From the IMG/VR virus record IMGVR_UViG_3300047157_000026, positions 1 to 41,074 of that record: 41,074 nucleotides of DNA, one strand, 5' to 3'. Positions 24,340 to 31,273 of this stretch are shown here, piece by piece (position 1 is the stretch's first letter; every line of letters starts with the position of its first letter). The translations under genes were made by a program, and so were the position numbers. The notes under the pieces were generated by a model. The model saw only the letters and a program-made list of their open reading frames with translations, was not told where the DNA came from and ran no database searches. This DNA is from a virus.

Positions 24340-24551
24340 AACTGCACCTCTTGCAATTCTGCAATCTTCTTTAAGGTGTACTGAATGTCACCTAATGCCC
24401 TGTAAGCAATCGCTGTCTCGATAGATATATCATTGATGAGTTCAGCTATCTTATCTTGTTTCGTTTTAGCTGGCGCGTCTGCTATCGCTTGCATTCTCTT
24501 GCCAAACTTAGACCGCTGGTCGAACTTGCCGCTTTTTGTTCTACTGATCAT
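24336..24551 (-). CDS. Small basic early protein, unknown
   Basis: The product has 71 residues. The N-terminus is basic (SRTKSGKFDQRSKFGKRMQA), the rest helical (KQDKIAELINDISIETAIAY, then GDIQYTLKKIAEL). No motif recognised. It overlaps both neighbours by ATGA. Confidence 0.68.
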   Translation of the reverse strand: MISRTKSGKFDQRSKFGKRMQAIADAPAKTKQDKIAELINDISIETAIAYRALGDIQYTLKKIAELQEVQL

Positions 24552-24799
24552 GCTACTTCCCCCTCAACATAATTGCCGACTTTCCAAACAAATGTGGTTG
24601 TATGCCCAGTCTCGTCCGTTCTGCTCTCGCGTTTCTCAGTGCGGAGTGTTCCGTCAATATTGCGAGGGATAAAGTCCAGACCCCAATCTGCTGTGTCATA
24701 GTCCCAGCCCTCAATCTCACAAGCGGCTGTAAGTGGTAGCTGTCCAATCGGGTTCATGTCGTTATCAAGGATGGTCACTATTTTAATTAGATTGCTCAT
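24548..24799 (-). CDS. Small early protein, unknown
   Basis: The product has 83 residues and looks beta-rich (NLIKIVTILDNDMNPIGQLP, then AACEIEGWDYDTADWGLDFI and TTTFVWKVGNYVEGEV). No membrane segment and no recognised family. It overlaps both neighbours by ATGA. Confidence 0.68.
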   Translation of the reverse strand: MSNLIKIVTILDNDMNPIGQLPLTAACEIEGWDYDTADWGLDFIPRNIDGTLRTEKRESRTDETGHTTTFVWKVGNYVEGEVA

Positions 24800-25035
24800 G
24801 ATGCCACCATTTCATTGATAGCCACTTGACTAAGACCGCGCCCAATGTCCTTGCCGCCCAGATACTTGTTGATATGTTTGGTGGTTGTAGCTGAGTAATG
24901 CTGTAAGGTTCTGAATGCGCCCTTATCATCCCAGCCAGCAACTGGTGTCTCATATGAAAACAATATAGATGTACTGCCAATACATAACTCAGTCATATTG
25001 CTTGCGATTGGTTTTAGCTTTAGTTCATTTGTCAT
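24796..25035 (-). CDS. First gene of the early operon, unknown function
   Basis: ATG 25035 has AAGAAGGAAC upstream; the frame continues to 25158 but without a start signal and through structured leader sequence. The 79-residue product reads MTNELKLKPIASNMTELCIG, then SILFSYETPVAGWDDKGAFR and TLQHYSATTTKHINKYLGG. No family recognised; a small alpha/beta fold is likely. It is the promoter-proximal early gene, the place where T7-like phages put host-defence inhibitors such as Ocr. That is only an analogy. Confidence 0.65.
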   Translation of the reverse strand: MTNELKLKPIASNMTELCIGSTSILFSYETPVAGWDDKGAFRTLQHYSATTTKHINKYLGGKDIGRGLSQVAINEMVAS

Positions 25036-25044
25036 TCTGTAGTT

Positions 25045-25064
25045 CCTTCTTTTGGTTAAGAAGG
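25045..25064 (-). promoter_or_regulatory. Hairpin covering the ribosome binding site of the first early gene
   Basis: On the minus strand CCTTCTT pairs perfectly with AAGAAGG, leaving a six-base loop. The right arm contains the AAGG of the ribosome binding site before ATG 25035. When folded, translation of the first early gene would be reduced; opening could be controlled by a protein, temperature or an alternative fold. Confidence 0.6.
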
Positions 25065-25097
25065 TACTTGCTGTCTGACTAATCCTTGACCCTTGTG

Positions 25098-25175
25098 GGG
25101 CGAGGGAAGCGACTGTTTCCGCCTTGTGTGCTTGGGGAGTTACAGTCCCCTGCCACACCTTGCGGCCTGTCGCCC
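25098..25175 (-). ncRNA. tRNA-like fold with Tyr-type anticodon arm (uncertain)
   Basis: Read on the minus strand, GGGCGA (25175-25170) can pair with TCGCCC (25103-25098). Next come GCC/GGC around a nine-base loop containing GG, and then GGGGA-CTGTAAC-TCCCC (25150-25134). The last element has exactly the shape of a tRNA anticodon arm, with U33 and GUA. A 13-base variable segment follows. The position of the T arm has only GGAA/TTCC with an eight-base loop and no TTCRA motif, and no CCA is encoded. It is therefore not a normal tRNA: perhaps a decayed tRNA-Tyr, a tRNA mimic, or chance. Confidence 0.3.
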
Positions 25176-25354
25176 ATCTTTAGTCGTCGGGCAAATGCCT
25201 TCGGTATGCCCAAGGAATATCAAAAGTTGCGTCCCTCGTCAATGCATATATGGCAATTAATTTACTATAGAATACTTGTGTCACCCTTTAGAACAAACAG
25301 ACACCAACATACCGACGACAGAGACCACAAAGCCAGACTATATAGGCTTGTGAT

Positions 25355-25413
25355 GGCCTTGGTTGAGCTACAGTCCCTCAGACTTCCCTTGAGTAACTGA
25401 TGCTCCCAAGGCC
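25355..25413. promoter_or_regulatory. Long stem-loop before the promoter-like repeats
   Basis: GGCCTTGG (25355-25362) is the exact reverse complement of CCAAGGCC (25406-25413). After a two-base bulge GAGC (25365-25368) pairs with GCTC (25402-25405). The loop is about 33 bases. No T run follows on either strand. The right arm overlaps the first promoter-like repeat, so folding or protein binding here could affect it. Confidence 0.55.
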
Positions 25414-25442
25414 AAGACAACTATAGACTACTAAAGACGACC
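25408..25442 (+). promoter_or_regulatory. Candidate phage RNA polymerase promoter 1
   Basis: A 35-base element with core ACTATAGACTACTAAAG is repeated almost exactly at 25474. T7 promoters contain CACTATAG with initiation at the G; the shared ACTATAG fits a promoter for the T7-type polymerase encoded at 17649-20285. The plus orientation would drive the late genes starting at 25975. CTATAG is its own reverse complement, so the minus orientation cannot be excluded. Confidence 0.55.
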
Positions 25443-25473
25443 TTCGAACATCCTCTCCATGACAATCAAAGCA

Positions 25474-25508
25474 AAGGACTAGAGCGACTATAGACAACTA
25501 AAGTAACC
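25474..25508 (+). promoter_or_regulatory. Candidate phage RNA polymerase promoter 2
   Basis: This second copy has core ACTATAGACAACTAAAG and lies 66 bases after the first. The two copies share AAGG, AGA, ACTATAGAC, ACTAAAG and a final ACC in the same register. Non-coding flanks outside the 35 bases are not similar, as expected for functional sites. Confidence 0.55.
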
Positions 25509-25542
25509 CTAGATTGATTGTCTATCTTATCGCCAGCTGGTG

Positions 25543-25587
25543 TTATCCTGATGTTGACCAGGGACTTATCCTGATGTTGACCAGGGA
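25543..25587. repeat. Tandem 23-base repeat, candidate operator
   Basis: A 22-base unit beginning TTATCCTGATG occurs at 25543-25564 and again, identical, at 25566-25587. Each unit contains the dyad CCTG-N8-CAGG, the kind of symmetric half-site pair bound by dimeric HTH proteins. The HTH protein encoded at 21195-21632 is the obvious candidate to bind here, which is inference. Confidence 0.65.
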
Positions 25588-25974
25588 AGGATGGTTTACT
25601 GTCGATGTCTTGGTTCTGTCTTGTGATGTCTTAGGGTGCTTTGGTTTCTCTAGGACGTCCCAATCTCTGTTGAACAGTCGAAAATGTCAGCCAGATAAAT
25701 ATTGCAAATCAATGTCTAATGTCATGAGATAGTCTACTACGTTTACCAGCGTATGCGAGGGATACTTGATCCTTCACCTATGATTATGCAGTGATTACAA
25801 CAGGTTACACAGGATCGACCCTAGATTTTTATAGGTTCACAGGAAATTAGACCCCCCATACCTTAATTTTAACATCAATTTCAAAAAGAAGGCTAAAGGT
25901 TGTTCTTGTTGTTGTTGTTGTTCGGCCTTTGACACAAGAGCCATCCCCAGAAACACAAGTCAGGAACCCCAGAT

Positions 25975-26703
25975 ATGGCACTCGAAACAGGAACTTACAT
26001 CAACAGTCTCAACGCCTCAAACCCAGCCTCCACAGACGGCTTGGCGCAAGCTGATGACCACATCAGACTACTCAAGTCTACCATCAAAGCCACGTTACCA
26101 AACGTCACTGGTGCAATCACAGCGACACAGTCAGAACTCAATGTTCTCGATGGCGTTACAGCGTCTACATCAGAGATCAATAAGCTGGACGGATTGACTG
26201 CTACGACAGCACAAATGAATACCCTAGCAACAGGTGGTGGCGTTATACCATCTGGTGGTATCATTATGTGGTCTGGGGCAGTCTCAGCGATACCTAGTGG
26301 TTGGGTCTTATGTAATGGCTCCAACAGCACCCCAGACCTTCGTAATCGGTTTGTGGTGGGTGCTGGTTCAACCTATGCAGTCAATGCGACTGGCGGTGCA
26401 GATACTGTTAGTCTGGCTACAGCCAACCTACCATCTCACAACCACAGCTTTAGTGGCACTGGTACTACAAACACCGCAGGGGCACACAACCACTCATCTG
26501 GTTGGTACGGGCCCCGTGGCGCAGATGGACACGTAGCTGTCTTTGCTACCAATGACTCTGGATACCCAAGTGTAAACACGGGTACTGCTGGAGACCATAA
26601 CCACACAGTTACAATCAGTGGTACTACAGGAAACACGGGTAGCGGTACAGCACATGAAAACAGACCGCCCTACTATGCACTAGCATACATTATGAAATCA
26701 TAA
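25975..26703 (+). CDS. Tail collar-type fibre protein
   Basis: The product has 242 residues and opens the late block. The N-terminus has a repeated fibre motif (LNVLDGVTASTSEINKLDG, then LTATTAQMNTL). A collar domain follows: GGIIMWSGAVSAIPSGWVLC, then NGSNSTPDLRNRFVVGAG. The C-terminus has three His-x-His pairs at residues 155/157, 171/173 and 208/210 and ends NRPPYYALAYIMK. In T4 gp12 such pairs bind metal along the trimer axis of the receptor-binding tip, so the same is likely here. AGGAAC lies upstream. Confidence 0.88.
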   Translation: MALETGTYINSLNASNPASTDGLAQADDHIRLLKSTIKATLPNVTGAITATQSELNVLDGVTASTSEINKLDGLTATTAQMNTLATGGGVIPSGGIIMWSGAVSAIPSGWVLCNGSNSTPDLRNRFVVGAGSTYAVNATGGADTVSLATANLPSHNHSFSGTGTTNTAGAHNHSSGWYGPRGADGHVAVFATNDSGYPSVNTGTAGDHNHTVTISGTTGNTGSGTAHENRPPYYALAYIMKS

Positions 26704-26721
26704 GAACGGAGTAATTAGCCC

Positions 26722-28326
26722 ATGACTAACCTCCCAATTCGTGGGCTTGGGTCTGTAGGGGTCGTCACTGACATTGACCCTTACAGTCTACCCATCAATG
26801 CCTACACTAGGGCCAAGAACGTCAGGTTCAACGAGGCCAAAGTAACCAGAGCACCCATCTACAGAAGCATCTCAGGCAACCTATCAGTTAGTCCTAAGTT
26901 CATCTATGGTGTCAGTGCTCTCTCAGGTTTTGATACAGTATTGGTGGTGGATGATACCTTTGACATCTATGAGATGTCTAATGGTGTCCTATCACAGAAG
27001 TTCAACAGTTCACTGTCTGCATCTGCTATTACACCCGTGACAGCTACAATACTTGCAGACGTACAGTACATCAACAGATCAACAACAGCCCCAGTACATA
27101 GAGTGCCCAGCGCAACTAACTTTACTGCACTACCCAATTGGCCTTCTGGTGTAACTACGACATCCTTGCGTTCCTATGGTGACTTTTTGTTAGCACTAGG
27201 TACTGTAGAGGGGGGCGTGGAGTTTCCTAACAGGGTTCGCTTTAGTGACCCCGTGTTAGCTAACCAAGTCCCAGATACATGGGATGCCTCAGACTTAACC
27301 AACAGTGCTGGCTTTAATGACTTAGTGCAAATGAAGACCCCCATAGTCGATGGTGCTACCCTTGGCTCCAACTTCCTTGTCTATTCACAAGACCAAGTGT
27401 GGATGATGGAGTTTGTCGGTGGTGCATTCATATTTAACTTTAGAAAACTTTTTGATGACGCTGGGGTAATCAACCAGAACTGCATCCGAGAGATCGAAGG
27501 TAAACACTATGTGTTTGATAGGGATGACATCTATGTAACCGATGGTAACACACGCCAATCAATATGTGACGGAAGAGTCCGAGACTACATCTTTAATGGC
27601 CTAGATAACTCTAAGAGTGAACAGTGTTTTGTCTTGCATAACTCAATGTTAGAGGAAGTATACTTCTGCTACCACAGTGGCGATGACATGGCTGAGTATG
27701 CAGATGGCAACAGCTGTAACCGAGCCGCTGTCTATAACTATAAAGAAGACATCTGGTCATTCTATGATTTGCCTAACGTAGTTGCTGGTGCAGAAGCTAA
27801 CGTAAACACAGCGTCAACCTACGCAGACGCTACGACTACTTATGAAACTGTAGGTGGCTCATATCACTCACAAGAAAGCCCATACCAAAGACATCCACTT
27901 GTACTAGCAAAAGCTGGGGGTGGAGTAGCTAACAGTAAGGTCTATGGTATCGACTTGATTGAGAAAGGTAGTCTATCACAGGCTATAGACACGGCAGTAT
28001 CTAAGCCATTCTTTATAGAACGTGTAGGACTTGACCTTGATGAACAAGGAATACCACTGACAGGCTATAAGGTTATCTCAAGATTAGCCCCACAGGTATC
28101 TACTGACAGTTCTAATGGTCAGTTTAATTTTACTTTTGGAGCTGCCGATACACCTCATGCCACTCCTAACTACGGCAGTTCAGTGACCTTTAATTCACTT
28201 ACTGATTACAAGGTGGATGCACGTATGTCTGGTAGATACTTGTCGTACAAGCTGGAAACTACAGCTGACAAGGACTTCAACTTTACTGGTATGGATGTTG
28301 AGATCACTGTGACAGGTCGGAGGTAA
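26722..28326 (+). CDS. Large tail structural protein (nozzle-like, putative)
   Basis: The product has 534 residues. It starts NLPIRGLGSVGVVTDIDPYS, then LPINAYTRAKNVRFNEAKVT, and is beta-rich throughout with no membrane segment. Proteins with this RGLGxxGVxxDxDPxxLPxxAxTxxxNVRF start are found in many marine podoviruses as virion proteins, as I recall. From size and gene order it may be the tail nozzle, the role of T7 gp12. This is inference. It follows the collar fibre by 18 bases with a GGAG ribosome binding site. Confidence 0.75.
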   Translation: MTNLPIRGLGSVGVVTDIDPYSLPINAYTRAKNVRFNEAKVTRAPIYRSISGNLSVSPKFIYGVSALSGFDTVLVVDDTFDIYEMSNGVLSQKFNSSLSASAITPVTATILADVQYINRSTTAPVHRVPSATNFTALPNWPSGVTTTSLRSYGDFLLALGTVEGGVEFPNRVRFSDPVLANQVPDTWDASDLTNSAGFNDLVQMKTPIVDGATLGSNFLVYSQDQVWMMEFVGGAFIFNFRKLFDDAGVINQNCIREIEGKHYVFDRDDIYVTDGNTRQSICDGRVRDYIFNGLDNSKSEQCFVLHNSMLEEVYFCYHSGDDMAEYADGNSCNRAAVYNYKEDIWSFYDLPNVVAGAEANVNTASTYADATTTYETVGGSYHSQESPYQRHPLVLAKAGGGVANSKVYGIDLIEKGSLSQAIDTAVSKPFFIERVGLDLDEQGIPLTGYKVISRLAPQVSTDSSNGQFNFTFGAADTPHATPNYGSSVTFNSLTDYKVDARMSGRYLSYKLETTADKDFNFTGMDVEITVTGRR

Positions 28327-28329
28327 CTT

Positions 28330-28611
28330 ATGGCTATCTCAGATAAAATTAATATGCTGGTGTCTGCTTATGTCAGGCGCACAGCACCAACACTTACTCC
28401 AGAGTTTCTCCCTAACTACCTACAGGAAGAACTGAGAGAAATAGAAGCGTCTATTAAATCACTAGCAGACGCAAGTACCCAAGTTACCGATAGAGAACCT
28501 ACCAACCCAAGAAAGGGCATGGTGCGTTATGCCGTGTACCCTTGGGAACCATTAGGATCAGGCGTATCTAAACTTGTTGTCTACAACGGCACAGCTTGGG
28601 TAGCTGTATAA
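28330..28611 (+). CDS. Small virion-associated protein (putative)
   Basis: The product has 93 residues, with a GGAGGT ribosome binding site. It has a helical start (KINMLVSAYVRRTAPTLTPE, then LQEELREIEASIKSLA) and a C-terminal motif REPTNPRKGMVRYAVYPWEP ending LVVYNGTAWVAV. The C-terminal motif resembles small fibre-domain endings (V.Y.NGTAWV.V). It probably belongs to the tail; no function is known. Confidence 0.75.
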   Translation: MAISDKINMLVSAYVRRTAPTLTPEFLPNYLQEELREIEASIKSLADASTQVTDREPTNPRKGMVRYAVYPWEPLGSGVSKLVVYNGTAWVAV

Positions 28612-28627
28612 ACAAAAGGAATATTAT

Positions 28628-29659
28628 ATGTGGGGCGCAATTATAGGTGCTGGAGCCAGCTTACTTGGCTCAAAGATGCAATCAAAAGCACAAGATAAAG
28701 CAAACGCGGCTAACATGGCTTCGTTCAACCAATACAAGCCATACGTGGATGCTAACTTAAAAGGCTCAGAATCCGCACTTGATGGTGTCTTAAACACAGG
28801 AGCCTACCAAGGCCAAACCCTAGCCGCACCTAACCAGTTCCAGACTGGCACTGCAAATACTATGGGTAACTATGGTACTAATATGATGAATAGCGGTAAC
28901 GCCATGATGGGCAACACGGCTGGTTTTGGCAACAACGCCAACGCATTGTACGGACAGTATCAAGGTATGGCAGATGCGGCACAGCAAGACCGACTTAGTA
29001 ATGCTATGAATTACGCATCAGCAAACTCAGGCTCTCTAGTAGACGCGGCAATGCGTGATGATCGTCGTAATCTACAAGAGAACACTTTGACTGGCATAGA
29101 CATGGCGGCCTCTGGTTCTGGTAACACGAACTCTAGTCGTGCTGGTATAGCAGAAGCAGTAGCTAACCGAGCATATGACGACAGACGTGCCGATGTAGCT
29201 ACAAACATACAGAATAGTCTTATAGATCGTAGTCTAAACCAACAGGCACAGCAGTTCCGTGACCAAGGTTCTGCATTGCAGGGTGCTGGACAAGCAAACC
29301 AAAGCATCCAAAGTGCTTATGGTGTAGGTCTGAACACACTTGGACAAGGTGCTAACTTTGGCATGAACGCTGGTAACGCATTACAGGGCTTCGATCAGGC
29401 ACAGCTAAATGACCAGAAACAGCGTTTCGAAGACCAACGTGACTTTGAGATGGATCAGCGTAAAGGCTACCAATCAGGCATCTTAGGTAGGGCCCCTCAA
29501 ACCAATAATAATTTTAAAGCCAACATGAATAATCCGTATGCCGCCGCACTTGGTGGTGGAATGGCTGGCTTTGGTTTTCAGCAAGAGTATTTTCCACAAG
29601 CACAACAAGGTACAGGGTCTTTCTTTAGAGGCCGTACAGTCAACCCACACATGAGATAA
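28628..29659 (+). CDS. Internal virion / DNA-ejection protein (putative)
   Basis: The product has 343 residues. It begins MWGAIIGAGASLLGSKMQSK, a short hydrophobic glycine-rich N-terminus typical of podovirus ejection proteins. The rest is Ala/Asn/Gln/Gly-rich and helical, with many short repeats such as AGNALQGFDQAQL and RDDRRNLQENTLTGIDMAAS. It sits between tail and internal protein genes. An ejection role is inferred from composition and place. Confidence 0.7.
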   Translation: MWGAIIGAGASLLGSKMQSKAQDKANAANMASFNQYKPYVDANLKGSESALDGVLNTGAYQGQTLAAPNQFQTGTANTMGNYGTNMMNSGNAMMGNTAGFGNNANALYGQYQGMADAAQQDRLSNAMNYASANSGSLVDAAMRDDRRNLQENTLTGIDMAASGSGNTNSSRAGIAEAVANRAYDDRRADVATNIQNSLIDRSLNQQAQQFRDQGSALQGAGQANQSIQSAYGVGLNTLGQGANFGMNAGNALQGFDQAQLNDQKQRFEDQRDFEMDQRKGYQSGILGRAPQTNNNFKANMNNPYAAALGGGMAGFGFQQEYFPQAQQGTGSFFRGRTVNPHMR

Positions 29660-29671
29660 AGGAGGATACTA

Positions 29672-31261
29672 ATGCCAGCACCAGTAAGACGACCAGTTCT
29701 TAATACACAGCAAGAATTTGTTCCAAAAGTATATCCTTTTCAGAAAGTACAAGGGGGTATGGGTGTTCCTATCCCTCAGTTTAGTGGCGGTGTAACTACG
29801 GCAAACAGCCCTATTCAAGGAGTATTAGAAGAGCCTGTCAAAAACAATAATGACACTTCAAACCTTGTACCTATGGTAATTAATGAAGGCACAAGCATGG
29901 CCTATACAGTCATGTACGACCCAGAAAGTAATAAAGTTGTTTCAGATGGCTCTGACATTTCTAACATGATGCTCCGTAATATTGATGCAGAGCAAATAGC
30001 CCTAAAGTATGCCAACGACCAGTACAGAAAAAACACTGTTGTTGACCCGTATTTAGAAGCTGAACAGAAAATGAAAGTTGCCAACGATAAGTTCAACTTA
30101 GCTCAACAATACGAACTAGGTGCAAACCCATACTTAGAAGAGTACACAGAAGCAAAACAAGAAGCTGACAATATATTAGCAAATGACGTAAAACCAGATG
30201 CTATTGATGGTGTCTTGAATGCTACTAATACATATAAACAAGCACCTCATGCACTAGAAGCACTTGAGGCTAAAAATCCATATGAACAACTTGAGAACAA
30301 GACTTTTTCTGAAGTAGAGGCTATATTTAATGCCCCGACAGAAGACAAACCTATACTTAAAAATAACCAGTATGACCCTGTAGATGACATGGTAGCTGGT
30401 GAAAACCTATTCGCATATAATAACGACCCTGACCCTGTTCTTACAGACAAGGGTAATCCTAAAGCCAATGATAAAGGTGTCTTAGATACTACATCATCTA
30501 ATGATCGCAAAGGTAGCGCAGTGTCTGCAAACGCCCGTGGCTCTATGATGCCATATGCTAAGATCAACAGAAACGAAGCACTTATGCGTATCGGTGGTGC
30601 TATAATTGGTGGTTCAGACCAAGGGTTCGCTGGTTCAGCAAGAGCCGCAACACAAGAGTTTGGTAACATCCAAGACGCAAACAGAGCGTCAGAGACAGCC
30701 GCATTCAACAAAGCAGAAGCCACAAGACTTGCTGAAGAACGTATCGCGGCATTGAGGGCTAAAGGTAGTTCTAAAGACAAAGATAAGACAACGCAGACAC
30801 TGAATGACGTAAGTACACAGTTAAACTCCTTTCAGTCTGGTTTAGATGCGATAGCACAAAGTAAAGCTGAAGGTGGTAACCTAACAGGTGTCGGTGGTAT
30901 CTTTAAATCATTTGTTGACAACTATACTGGTAGCCCAGACGCGGCTAGACGACTATTGTTAAGCAGACTTAAAGTTGATGATGCCTTACTCAGAGTTGCA
31001 GAGACAAAGGGTGCTATTTCTAACAAAGAGATGGACTTATTCTTACAGCCAGCACCAAAGAACTTCCAAGATGAACAAATTTGGGTGGACTGGATCAACG
31101 AAAGAATGGTTGCGTTACGGAATGTTCAAAACAGACTAAATGGCAATGTAGTCATTAACGAGTCTGAGCAGTCCTATAGATATAGAGCACCTACTTCCAG
31201 AAACACAACGACTGATAATAACGCTATCTTAGATGAGGCAGACGCTATCATCGGTTTATAA
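29672..31261 (+). CDS. Internal virion protein (putative)
   Basis: The product has 529 residues, with a strong GGAGG ribosome binding site. The N-terminus is proline-rich (MPAPVRRPVLNTQQEFVPKV). The central part is acidic (NNDPDPVLTDKGNPKANDKG). A coiled region follows (GSARAATQEFGNIQDANRAS, then ETAAFNKAEATRLAEERIAA), and a helical C-terminus. No enzyme motif is seen. Position between two other ejection-type genes suggests a virion core or injection role. Confidence 0.7.
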   Translation: MPAPVRRPVLNTQQEFVPKVYPFQKVQGGMGVPIPQFSGGVTTANSPIQGVLEEPVKNNNDTSNLVPMVINEGTSMAYTVMYDPESNKVVSDGSDISNMMLRNIDAEQIALKYANDQYRKNTVVDPYLEAEQKMKVANDKFNLAQQYELGANPYLEEYTEAKQEADNILANDVKPDAIDGVLNATNTYKQAPHALEALEAKNPYEQLENKTFSEVEAIFNAPTEDKPILKNNQYDPVDDMVAGENLFAYNNDPDPVLTDKGNPKANDKGVLDTTSSNDRKGSAVSANARGSMMPYAKINRNEALMRIGGAIIGGSDQGFAGSARAATQEFGNIQDANRASETAAFNKAEATRLAEERIAALRAKGSSKDKDKTTQTLNDVSTQLNSFQSGLDAIAQSKAEGGNLTGVGGIFKSFVDNYTGSPDAARRLLLSRLKVDDALLRVAETKGAISNKEMDLFLQPAPKNFQDEQIWVDWINERMVALRNVQNRLNGNVVINESEQSYRYRAPTSRNTTTDNNAILDEADAIIGL

Positions 31262-31273
31262 TAAGGAAAAACT

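Larger units (their letters stand above)
25036..25974. other. Divergent control region between the early and late blocks
   Basis: This 939-base stretch holds no convincing gene. From left to right it contains a hairpin over the first early ribosome binding site (25045-25064), a tRNA-like fold (25098-25175) and a GGGCA/TGCCC hairpin (25189-25211). These are followed by an AT-rich segment near 25240-25270, a long stem-loop (25355-25413) and two 35-base promoter-like repeats (25408 and 25474). A tandem 23-base repeat (25543-25587) comes next, then the palindrome GGACGTCC (25653-25660), a possible sigma70 pair TTGAAC/GATAAA on the plus strand (about 25670-25700) and a GTT repeat (25898-25921) flanked by AAAGG and CCTTT. 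Early genes would be read leftward and late genes rightward from here. It is also the most likely place for attP, which I could not identify. Confidence 0.75.

Noticed and set aside
25086-25400. Plus-strand open frame of 104 codons in the control region
   Set aside because: Covers the tRNA-like and hairpin sequences, has no ribosome binding site, and its composition is not protein-like.
25543-25587. CRISPR-like array
   Set aside because: Only two units with a one-base gap; no spacers of array size and no cas genes.
25514-25732. Plus-strand open frame of 72 codons over the tandem repeat
   Set aside because: Needs a TTG start without a ribosome binding site, and the repeat gives an internal duplicated peptide typical of non-coding DNA.
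25898-25921. GTT microsatellite as a genome terminus or terminal repeat
   Set aside because: A short simple repeat alone says nothing about the physical ends; no direct long repeat was seen anywhere in the window.
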